Under the pieces are notes generated by a model, which saw only the letters and a list, made by a program, of their open reading frames with translations, searched no databases and was not told the origin of the DNA. From Actinomycetota bacterium (GTDB lineage: Bacteria; Actinomycetota; Acidimicrobiia; Spongiisociales; UBA11373), in NCBI GenBank assembly GCA_003486285.1, contig DNGH01000066.1, positions 1 to 6,509 on the forward strand: a stretch of 6,509 bases of DNA. The letters run 5' to 3'. This document shows, piece after piece, positions 1-4,745 of the stretch (positions are counted from its first letter, which is position 1; every line of letters begins with the position of its first letter). The position numbers and the translations under genes were made by a program.

Positions 1-105
1 GGTATCAGGTATCAGGTCAGGTGTCAGGTATCAGGTAACAGGTCCGGAGTCAGACTCCGGCTCCGGATTATCTGGCTGACACCTGAGACCTGACACCTGA
101 TACCT
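1..105. repeat. Inverted array of 7-bp GGTNNCA units at the 3' end of rex
   Basis: The plus strand opens with 7-bp units of the form GGTNNCA at 1-7, 8-14, 15-19 (shortened by 2 bp), 20-26, 27-33 and 34-40. A palindrome follows at 44-60, and then the same units appear in inverted orientation at 77-83, 84-90, 91-97 and 98-104. Read on the minus strand, the right arm matches the first four left units in order, with one mismatch and one 2-bp indel, so the two arms are inverted copies that could form a long stem. The variable dinucleotide is mainly AT, GT or CT, with AA once. The right arm starts one base after the rex TGA. The left edge is cut off by the window. No ORF here has a coding signature. 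Role unknown; it is placed where a terminator or mRNA 3'-boundary element would be. Confidence 0.85.
44..60. other. Perfect hairpin at the centre of the inverted array
   Basis: CCGGAGTC at 44-51 and GACTCCGG at 53-60 form a perfect 8-bp stem around a single base, with a partial third copy CTCCGG at 61-66. It lies between the two arms of the 7-bp-unit array. In RNA a one-base loop would open to a slightly larger one. There is no T-tract on either side, so it does not look like a classical intrinsic terminator, although actinobacterial terminators often lack a strong U-tract. It may be the cap of a larger cruciform or stem formed by the arms. Confidence 0.55.
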
Positions 106-729
106 TCAGCTCCTGGCCAGGTAGAACGTCAGCACCTGCAGCTCGGTCGACAGATCGACCCGGCGGACCTCGACCCCCTCCGGGGGCTTGATGACCACGG
201 GAGCGAAGTTGAGGATGGACCGCACCCCGGCAGCGGCCAGAGCGTCGGCCACCTCCTGGGCGGCGTGCGCCGGAGTGGCGACGATCCCGATCGAGGCGTT
301 GCGCTCGGTGACGGCGCGGGCCAGAAGCTCCATCGGTTCGACGGTCAGCCCATCGACGCGCCTCCCGACCTTGAGCGGATCGCTGTCGAAGATGCCGACC
401 ACCCGGAAGCGGCGCTCCCCGAATCCGCCGTAGTTGGCCAGGGCACGGCCCAGGTTCCCGATGCCGACGATCACCACGGCCCAATCCCGGGTGAGGCCGA
501 GTTCGATGCGGATCTCGTGCTTGAGGTGCTCCACGTCGTAGCCGACCCCGCGAGTGCCGTGGGTGCCGAGATAGGAGAGGTCCTTACGGATCTTGGCGCC
601 GAGCACCCCAGCCAGTTCGGCGAGTTCGTCGGATGAGACCCGCTGTTGGCCCGCAGGAAGGCTCTCCAGGCACCTGAGGTACACGGGAAGTCGCTGCACG
701 GTGACCCGGGGCACGGGCCGTCTGACCAT
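106..729 (-). CDS. rex: Redox-sensing transcriptional repressor Rex
   Basis: 207 residues, the usual length for Rex. Rex is a cytoplasmic dimeric repressor that senses the NADH/NAD+ ratio and releases respiratory and fermentative genes when NADH is high. Residues 1 to about 75 form the winged-helix DNA-binding domain, with the family signature around SSDELAELAGV and IRKDLSYLG, ending in GTRGVGYDV. The Rossmann NAD(H) domain follows, with the dinucleotide motif GIGNLGRAL at 89-97 and the acid-ending strand VVGIFDSD at 110-117. The final helix, about 192-204, is the domain-swap helix. The ATG at 729 was chosen because family proteins start just before the TVQRLPVYLR segment; a longer frame upstream has no family similarity. 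No Shine-Dalgarno precedes it, but a TATATT box lies 6 bp upstream, which suggests a leaderless transcript. The glutaredoxin-like gene lies 34 bp upstream on the same strand. In Streptomyces the order is glutaredoxin-like, rex, hemA; here a repeat array follows rex and any hemA would be outside the window. No Rex operator was recognised in the window. Confidence 0.96.
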   Translation of the reverse strand: MVRRPVPRVTVQRLPVYLRCLESLPAGQQRVSSDELAELAGVLGAKIRKDLSYLGTHGTRGVGYDVEHLKHEIRIELGLTRDWAVVIVGIGNLGRALANYGGFGERRFRVVGIFDSDPLKVGRRVDGLTVEPMELLARAVTERNASIGIVATPAHAAQEVADALAAAGVRSILNFAPVVIKPPEGVEVRRVDLSTELQVLTFYLARS

Positions 730-735
730 CGCGGC

Positions 736-741
736 AATATA
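736..741 (-). promoter_or_regulatory. Candidate -10 box for leaderless rex
   Basis: The minus strand reads TATATT, six bases, then the rex ATG. A TANNNT hexamer 6-7 bp before a start codon is the common actinobacterial arrangement for transcription starting at or next to the first base of the codon. It is notable as an A/T-rich hexamer in very GC-rich surroundings. No convincing -35 is visible. It would give rex its own promoter inside the glutaredoxin-rex gap. Confidence 0.5.
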
Positions 742-763
742 GGCAGGGGTGGGGAGGCCGAAA

Positions 764-994
764 TCAGCGCAGGGCGCGGCGCACCTCGGCCGCATCGAAA
801 CGCCCCGCCAGCACCTCGACACCATCCCGCAGCACGACGGGGACCCGATCGCCGAAACGGTCGGCGAGGCCGGCATCGTCGACGTCGATCGTCTCGATGG
901 TGTGCCGGCGCCGCCTGGCGACATCCTCGACGATGGGGTGCGCCTCGGCGCACAACGAGCAGCTGCGGCGGGTGAGGAAGAGCAGGTCGCTCAC
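764..994 (-). CDS. Glutaredoxin-like thiol-disulfide protein (DUF836 type)
   Basis: A 76-residue protein with the thioredoxin fold pattern of the small glutaredoxin-like DUF836 family. It has a first beta strand (LLFLTRR), then a CxxC redox site with C12 and C15 (SCSLC), a helix, a second strand ending in an acidic turn (TIETIDVDD), and the cis-proline segment RVPVVLRDG with P52. A likely role is cytoplasmic thiol-disulfide exchange; the partner is unknown. The GTG at 994 was chosen because it puts one short strand before CxxC, as in the family, and the frame further upstream overlaps the divergent small gene and loses similarity. A weak GGAG lies 13 bp upstream. It is followed 34 bp later by rex in the same direction, the usual actinobacterial neighbourhood, which suggests shared redox control. 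An alternative start is possible but would change little. Confidence 0.85.
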   Translation of the reverse strand: MSDLLFLTRRSCSLCAEAHPIVEDVARRRRHTIETIDVDDAGLADRFGDRVPVVLRDGVEVLAGRFDAAEVRRALR

Positions 995-999
995 TGCGG

Positions 1000-1005
1000 T
1001 ACCGT
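1000..1005 (+). promoter_or_regulatory. Candidate -10 box for the 31-residue membrane peptide gene
   Basis: TACCGT, a TANNNT hexamer, ends 7 bp before the ATG at 1013, and no Shine-Dalgarno sequence precedes that ATG. The spacing fits a leaderless transcript. The hexamer is weak and common by chance in this composition. It lies in the 18-bp gap between two divergent starts, so promoters for the two genes would overlap each other's coding DNA. Confidence 0.3.
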
Positions 1006-1012
1006 CACTCCG

Positions 1013-1108
1013 ATGCGCCCCGGAACCACCATCGCCATCCTGCTGCTCCTCGCCCTGCTGCTGGTCGCCGGTGTCATCTTCGTGGTGCGCCTCAACGGGG
1101 TGACCTGA
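1013..1108 (+). CDS. Small single-pass membrane protein, 31 residues
   Basis: A 31-residue ORF starting MRPGTTIAI, continuing as one strongly hydrophobic segment of about 20 residues (residues 6-26, rich in Leu, Val, Ala and Ile), and ending VVRLNGVT. The short N-terminus carries one Arg and the C-terminus one Arg, so topology is not decided. Nearly every third codon position is G or C (exceptions are two Gly codons), matching the real genes nearby. No earlier in-frame start was seen between the divergent gene and the ATG. It is head-to-head with the glutaredoxin-like gene, with an 18-bp gap, and overlaps the SAM hydrolase 3' end by 17 bp tail-to-tail. Function unknown. Similar short proteins starting MRPG and followed by a hydrophobic stretch occur in actinobacteria as far as I recall. 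Standard gene callers would often skip it. Confidence 0.65.
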   Translation: MRPGTTIAILLLLALLLVAGVIFVVRLNGVT

Positions 1109-1898
1109 ACCCCACCGAGAGACCCTCGTGGAGGTGCAACGTTTCATCGGCTCTTCCCCCGGGAACCGCGATCGCCATGAGACCGTGCGAATCGCAATGC
1201 ACCACCGGGTCGGTCCCTGCTCCGTAGCCGGACGCCCACATCACCTCGTGCTCGACGGCCCCCACCCGGAGGAGGACGGTCGACCCGGACCGCATCCCGG
1301 CGGACTCGAGGTCGGCCGGCGAGACGTTGGTCTGGGCGTTCCCGTAGGCGTCGATCCACCACACCTCGCCCGACACCTTCCCCCCAGCACTCTCCACCAG
1401 CGGCAAGAGGAGGGGCATCACCGACCCGGGATCCACCTCCGGCCCGAGATCGTCGAGGCCGGCCTCACCCGCGGCGAGCACCGCGGCCGCAGGAGCAAAC
1501 ACGTCGCGGCCGTCGAAGGTCGAGCCGGCCCCGGGAAGGCGAAAGGCCGGTGCCTCCAGGGAGACGACGCGCTCCGCCCCTCCGGTCATCGCCACCGCCG
1601 GTGCCAGCAGGCCATTGTCGGGGCCTACGAAGAACCCCCGCCCCGTGGCGGCGGCAATCGCCCGCCGCCCGGTGCCGACCCCCGGATCCACCACCGCCAG
1701 TACCACCCCGATCGGCAGGTACTGCACCGCCCGCAGCAGGGCCAGGGCACCGGCCCGGATGTCGCCGCGGCGGACCCCATGGGTCACGTCGATCACGCGG
1801 GTGCCGGGAGCGATGCGCTCGATGACGCCGTGCACCACGCCGACGAACTCGTCGGTGTGGCCGAAATCACTGAGAAAGGAGATGGGCAGGGAAGGCAT
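1092..1898 (-). CDS. S-adenosylmethionine hydrolase (adenosine-forming), DUF62/SAM hydroxide adenosyltransferase family
   Basis: 268 residues, typical for the family related to bacterial fluorinase and chlorinase. Members use an activated water to split S-adenosylmethionine into adenosine and methionine in the cytoplasm; the physiological reason is unclear. Visible motifs are SDFG at 10-13, DVTHGV at 37-42, VDPGVGTGRR at 70-79, VGPDNGLL at 91-98, STFDGRDVFAPAAA at 126-139 and, in the C-terminal beta domain, IDAYGNAQTNV at 182-192. The triad described for the Pyrococcus enzyme is Asp-Arg-His. Here D71 and R78 are present, but the His expected in STFHGRD is D129 (codon GAC), so activity should not be assumed. 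No substrate-halide specificity can be read. The ATG at 1898 leaves a normal N-terminus. There is no Shine-Dalgarno, but TATCCT lies 9 bp upstream. It is divergent from the Clp1-like gene and convergent, with a 17-bp overlap, on the small membrane gene. Confidence 0.92.
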   Translation of the reverse strand: MPSLPISFLSDFGHTDEFVGVVHGVIERIAPGTRVIDVTHGVRRGDIRAGALALLRAVQYLPIGVVLAVVDPGVGTGRRAIAAATGRGFFVGPDNGLLAPAVAMTGGAERVVSLEAPAFRLPGAGSTFDGRDVFAPAAAVLAAGEAGLDDLGPEVDPGSVMPLLLPLVESAGGKVSGEVWWIDAYGNAQTNVSPADLESAGMRSGSTVLLRVGAVEHEVMWASGYGAGTDPVVHCDSHGLMAIAVPGGRADETLHLHEGLSVGFRSPR

Positions 1899-1907
1899 CG
1901 CCGGCCG

Positions 1908-1913
1908 AGGATA
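1908..1913 (-). promoter_or_regulatory. Candidate -10 box for the SAM hydrolase gene
   Basis: The minus strand reads TATCCT nine bases before the ATG, giving a predicted leader of about 2-3 bases. No ribosome binding site is visible, in keeping with a nearly leaderless message. No clear -35. It lies in the 73-bp divergent gap shared with the Clp1-like gene. Confidence 0.35.
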
Positions 1914-1941
1914 CCGGCCCGTCCCAACCCGACCCCACCGG

Positions 1942-1967
1942 TACCATGGGCCGCCCCAGCCTGAGGA
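1942..1967 (+). promoter_or_regulatory. Candidate -10 box and Shine-Dalgarno for the Clp1-like gene
   Basis: TACCAT at 1942-1947 is a possible -10 element. GAGGA at 1963-1967 lies 4 bases before the ATG at 1972 and is a good ribosome binding site that supports this start. A long upstream extension of the frame exists only as the antisense of the SAM hydrolase gene and was discarded. The -10 assignment is tentative; the ribosome binding site is more secure. Confidence 0.45.
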
Positions 1968-1971
1968 AGCG

Positions 1972-2856
1972 ATGTCAGACGGTCATCACGGCGCGCTCCT
2001 TGACGACCTCGCCCGGCGACGCGGCGTGATCATGCTGGTCGGCGGCCCCGACACCGGAAAGTCGACCCTGGCCCGGGACCTGCTCGCCGCCGTCGTCGCC
2101 GCGGGCAAGACCGCGGCGTACATCGACGCCGACATCGACCAGACCACCGTCGGGCCGCCCACCTGCGTCGGGCTGAAGTACGTCCGCGACCAGCGTGACC
2201 TGTCGCACCTCGGTCAGGCCGATGAGCTCCACTTCGTCGGCGCCATCGCCCCCGACAGTGTGATCCTGCAGCAGGTGGTCGCCACGACGGCGTTGGTCGA
2301 TGCCGCCCGCGGCGCCGCGGACCTCGTCGTCGTCGACACCACCGGCTCGATCTCAGGCGTCGGCGGCCAGACCCTGAAGTACCACAAGATGGAGCTGTGT
2401 CGCCCGGATGTGGTCATCGGTCTGCAGCGCGGAGCCGAACTCGAGCCACTGGTGGGGATGTTCCGCCGGTTCTTCTCCGTCGACGTCGAGACCGCAGAAG
2501 TCGATCCCGAGGTGCGGCTGGTCGATCCCGAGGTGCGCCGTGCCCACCGCGCCAAGGCATTCGCCGCGGCATTTGCCGAGCCGCTGCAGCGCTGGCGGGT
2601 GCGCGACACGGTGTTCGCCCCCACCCTCCCCGCAGGGCTCGACCTGGCCCGCCTCCACGGAGTATTGGTCGGGCTCCAGGACGGGAGCGGTGCCTGCCTT
2701 GGCCTCGGAGTCCTGGAACACGAGGCCGGCGTCCTGCGGGTCGTCACCAATCAGGGTGACGGCATGCGCGGCCTGCGCCTCGGCTCCCTCCGCCTCGACC
2801 TGAACACCCTCGACGTCCACCGGGTGCGGCTGGGCGAGGTGATGTTTGGCCTGTGA
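1972..2856 (+). CDS. Clp1/Grc3-type P-loop polynucleotide-kinase-like protein
   Basis: 294 residues. The N-terminal part matches the Clp1 P-loop domain. Walker A GGPDTGKST is at 24-32. AAYIDADIDQTTVGPPTCVGL at 48-68 resembles the Clp1 segment with acidic residues, Gln and a GPP turn. The Walker-B-like strand ADLVVVDTTGSISG is at 116-129. Then LKYHKMELCRPDVVIGLQRGAELEPL at 135-160 matches the family's lid and base-recognition region (K.DxxxPD.vv.lQRG.ELEPL). In eukaryotes and archaea this family phosphorylates 5'-OH ends of RNA or DNA (tRNA splicing, rRNA processing). In bacteria the role is not established, so kinase activity is inference. The C-terminal third (about 200-294) is a poorly recognised beta-rich domain. 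A 7-residue sequence is tandemly duplicated at 177-190. The gene stands alone, divergent from the SAM hydrolase gene, and its TGA shares two bases with the downstream inverted array. Confidence 0.82.
   Translation: MSDGHHGALLDDLARRRGVIMLVGGPDTGKSTLARDLLAAVVAAGKTAAYIDADIDQTTVGPPTCVGLKYVRDQRDLSHLGQADELHFVGAIAPDSVILQQVVATTALVDAARGAADLVVVDTTGSISGVGGQTLKYHKMELCRPDVVIGLQRGAELEPLVGMFRRFFSVDVETAEVDPEVRLVDPEVRRAHRAKAFAAAFAEPLQRWRVRDTVFAPTLPAGLDLARLHGVLVGLQDGSGACLGLGVLEHEAGVLRVVTNQGDGMRGLRLGSLRLDLNTLDVHRVRLGEVMFGL
2500..2541 (+). repeat. In-frame 21-bp tandem duplication inside the Clp1-like gene
   Basis: Two adjacent 21-bp copies, 2500-2520 and 2521-2541, differ only in their last few bases. They begin on a codon boundary and encode VDPEVRL followed by VDPEVRR, residues 177-183 and 184-190. 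The location, between the P-loop domain and the C-terminal domain, is a plausible flexible linker, so the duplication may be tolerated. Confidence 0.9.
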
Positions 2857-2950
2857 AGAAGGTGTCAGGCATCAGGTGTCAGGTGTCAGCCGGACGTGCC
2901 CCTCAACCAGCATCACGGTCATCTGTTACCTGAGACCTGAGACCTTCTTC
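2855..2950. repeat. Second inverted array of 7-bp GGTNNCA units, between convergent genes
   Basis: The element is bounded by a 9-bp perfect inverted repeat, GAAGAAGGT at 2855-2863 and ACCTTCTTC at 2942-2950. The left arm has units GGTGTCA, GGCATCA, GGTGTCA and GGTGTCA (2861-2888). The right arm, read on the minus strand, has GGTCTCA, GGTCTCA and GGTAACA (2944 down to 2924). A 35-bp non-repeated core separates them. The first two bases of the element are the last two of the Clp1-like TGA, and the right arm lies inside the 3' end of the acyl-CoA synthetase gene. The design is the same as at 1-105. As convergent genes end here, a bidirectional terminator role is reasonable but unproven. Confidence 0.85.
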
Positions 2951-4543
2951 CTGGGCCATTTCACGGAGTTTGAACTTCTGCACCTTGCCCGTGACCGTCA
3001 TCGGAAATTCCTCGACAAAGGCGATCCTGGCGGGAACCTTGTAGTGGGCGATGCGTCCCCGGCAGTACTGCTGGAGTTCCTCCTCGGTCATCCGGGATCC
3101 GGTGCGAAGGATGACCCAGGCCATGACGGTCTCACCGAACCTGGCATCGGGGACTCCGATCACCTGAGCATCGACCACCTCGGGATGGGTGATCAGGTAC
3201 TCCTCGATCTCGCGGGGATAGACGTTCTCACCACCGCGGATGATCATGTCCTTGATCCTTCCCACGATCGCCACGTAGCCGTCCGCGTCCATCGTGCCGC
3301 TGTCGCCGGTGTGCATCCAGCCGTCGGCATCGATGCTCTCCGCGGTGCGTTGCGGGTCGTTCCAGTAGCCCTGCATGACCGAGTAGCCCCGGGTGCACAC
3401 CTCACCCGACACGCCGCGGGACACGATCTCGCCGGTTTCGGGATCGACGATCTTCACCTCGACATGGGGGTGAGTCCGGCCCACCGAGCGAACCCGGTGC
3501 TCCAGGTCGTCGTCGAAGGTGGTCTGGGTGGACACCGGCGAGGTCTCGGTCATCCCGTAACAGATGGTCACCTCGGTCATGTGCATGTCCGAGATGACCC
3601 GCTTCATCGTCTCCACCGGGCACGGCGCCCCGGCCATGATCCCGGTGCGGAGGCTCCCCAGATCCACCGCAGCGGCGTCGAGGGCCTCGAGTTCGGCGAT
3701 GAACATCGTGGGAACTCCGTAGAGGCTGGTGCACCGCTCCGCGGCGATCGCGGTCAGCACAGCCTGCGCTTCGAACGCCGGGCCCGGGATCACCATCGTG
3801 GCGCCGTGACTCGTGCAGGCCAGGTTGCCCATCACCATCCCGAAGCAGTGATAGAAGGGCACCGGAATGCACACCCGGTCTGCCTCGGTGTAGCGGCACA
3901 ACTCCCCGACGAAGAACCCGTTGTTGAGGATGTTGTGATGCGTGAGGGTGGCACCCTTGGGAAACCCCGTCGTGCCCGAGGTGTACTGGATGTTGATCGG
4001 TTGGAACGGATCCAGGCGGCGTCCCCGGGCGGCGAGATCGGCCGCCGTCACCGCACCGGGGTCGGAGAGTCCGTCGAATTCGGGGCTCTCGAAGAAGATG
4101 CTCTCCTCGAGCGTCGGCACCAGTGGCGCCACCTGGGCCACCATCGCCCGGTAGTCGGAGGTCTTGAAGGTGGGGGCGGCCACCAGAAGCCGGCACTGCG
4201 ATTGGGTGAGGGCGTACTCCACCTCGGAGGTGCGATACGCCGGGTTGAGGTTCACCAGGATCACTCCGACCTTCGCCGTCGCGTACTGCACGAGGACCCA
4301 CTCGGCGCAGTTCGGGGACCAGATCCCGACACGATCTCCCACCGCGATGCCGCGCCGCATCAGACCCCGGGCCATCAGGTCGACCGCGGCGTTGAACTCG
4401 TCGTAGGTGAAGCGGCGCCGCTGGTGGCACACCACCAGCGCCTCGCGGGCTCCGAACCGCTCAACGGTCCTCTCCAGATTGGCGCCGATGGTCTCCTCGA
4501 GGAGAGGGTGGTCGGTGGGTCCGCGATCGATGGATGGCTGCGT
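2903..4543 (-). CDS. Acyl-CoA synthetase (AMP-forming), ACSF2-like
   Basis: It activates a fatty or other carboxylic acid with ATP and CoA via an acyl-adenylate. With the start used here it has 546 residues, normal for the family. Motifs in this numbering are the phosphate-binding loop YTSGTTGFPKGATLTH (187-202), PVPFYHCFGMVMGNL (about 227-241), YGMTETSPV (329-337), the hinge region GRIKDMIIRGGENVYPREIEE (about 428-448), and the catalytic lysine region TVTGKVQKFKLRE near 517-528. The first AUG-like start with homology behind it would be GTG at 4435, but the frame stays open 36 codons further and encodes the conserved PLLEETIGANLERTVERFG stretch. The upstream in-frame stop is at 4574-4576. The best start is ACG at 4543, placed 4 bases after GGAGGTG. 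The last 13 residues come from the repeat array and its core: GLRSQVT is entirely repeat-encoded. Substrate chain length cannot be read. The gene stands alone, convergent with the Clp1-like gene. Confidence 0.93.
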   Translation of the reverse strand, partial: TQPSIDRGPTDHPLLEETIGANLERTVERFGAREALVVCHQRRRFTYDEFNAAVDLMARGLMRRGIAVGDRVGIWSPNCAEWVLVQYATAKVGVILVNLNPAYRTSEVEYALTQSQCRLLVAAPTFKTSDYRAMVAQVAPLVPTLEESIFFESPEFDGLSDPGAVTAADLAARGRRLDPFQPINIQYTSGTTGFPKGATLTHHNILNNGFFVGELCRYTEADRVCIPVPFYHCFGMVMGNLACTSHGATMVIPGPAFEAQAVLTAIAAERCTSLYGVPTMFIAELEALDAAAVDLGSLRTGIMAGAPCPVETMKRVISDMHMTEVTICYGMTETSPVSTQTTFDDDLEHRVRSVGRTHPHVEVKIVDPETGEIVSRGVSGEVCTRGYSVMQGYWNDPQRTAESIDADGWMHTGDSGTMDADGYVAIVGRIKDMIIRGGENVYPREIEEYLITHPEVVDAQVIGVPDARFGETVMAWVILRTGSRMTEEELQQYCRGRIAHYKVPARIAFVEEFPMTVTGKVQKFKLREMAQEEGLRSQVTDDRDAG

Positions 4544-4547
4544 GGTG

Positions 4548-4554
4548 CACCTCC
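4548..4554 (-). promoter_or_regulatory. Strong Shine-Dalgarno that points to an ACG start
   Basis: The minus strand reads GGAGGTG, a 7-base match to the anti-Shine-Dalgarno core, followed by CACC and then ACG. In this frame there is no ATG, GTG or TTG between the upstream stop (4574-4576) and the GTG at 4435, while the encoded residues from 4543 onward look like a normal family N-terminus. This site therefore decides the start of the acyl-CoA synthetase. Confidence 0.7.
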
Positions 4555-4579
4555 GGGTGACACCGATGGGGTATCAGGA

Positions 4580-4596
4580 GGCGGCCTAGGGCCGCC
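4580..4596. other. GC hairpin upstream of the acyl-CoA synthetase
   Basis: GGCGGCC at 4580-4586 and GGCCGCC at 4590-4596 form a perfect 7-bp stem with a TAG loop. It is flanked by one GGTATCA unit (4570-4576) and one GGTAACA unit (4606-4612), so it may be the remnant of, or a short form of, the same inverted-array element. On the minus strand it would sit in the leader or promoter of the synthetase gene. There is no T-tract. Confidence 0.5.
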
Positions 4597-4635
4597 AGGG
4601 TCCTAGGTAACAGCACCGGCGGCGGCCGACCGCAA

Positions 4636-4708
4636 TACCCGCTTCCCGCTACCCGCTACCGCAAGACGTCGCTCGTCGCCCGTCGCCGGTTACCGGTTAC
4701 CGGTTACC
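4636..4708. repeat. Run of three different 7-bp tandem units
   Basis: TACCCGC, TTCCCGC and TACCCGC (4636-4656) are followed by a 6-bp partial TACCGC. After AAGA come six uninterrupted 7-bp units: CGTCGCT, CGTCGCC, CGTCGCC (4667-4687) and GGTTACC three times (4688-4708). GGTTACC is itself an odd-length palindrome. The period of 7 bp is shared with the GGTNNCA arrays at 1-105 and 2855-2950, although the unit sequence differs. It is intergenic, between the start of one minus-strand gene and the end of another. Confidence 0.85.
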
Positions 4709-4745
4709 CGAATCGCCATCACTCGCGGTATAGGCGCGCAACGGG

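Noticed and set aside
1..105. CRISPR array
   Set aside because: Units are only 7 bp, contiguous, inverted around a core and without unique spacers; no cas gene is present.
730..924. N-terminal extension of Rex by 65 residues
   Set aside because: The extra sequence is the shadow of the glutaredoxin-like gene, and Rex proteins begin just before the conserved RLPVYLR segment.
1112..1131. Possible terminator hairpin after the small membrane gene
   Set aside because: The stem CCACCGAG/CTCGTGG has a bulge and no T-tract, and it lies within the SAM hydrolase coding region; too weak to call.
1615..1971. 119-codon upstream extension of the Clp1-like frame
   Set aside because: It is the antisense of the SAM hydrolase gene, and a good ribosome binding site marks the ATG at 1972.
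2846..4606. Very long plus-strand frame opposite the acyl-CoA synthetase
   Set aside because: A shadow: long antisense frames are expected in GC-rich genes, and the product is rich in His, Arg, Gly and Asp without domain similarity.
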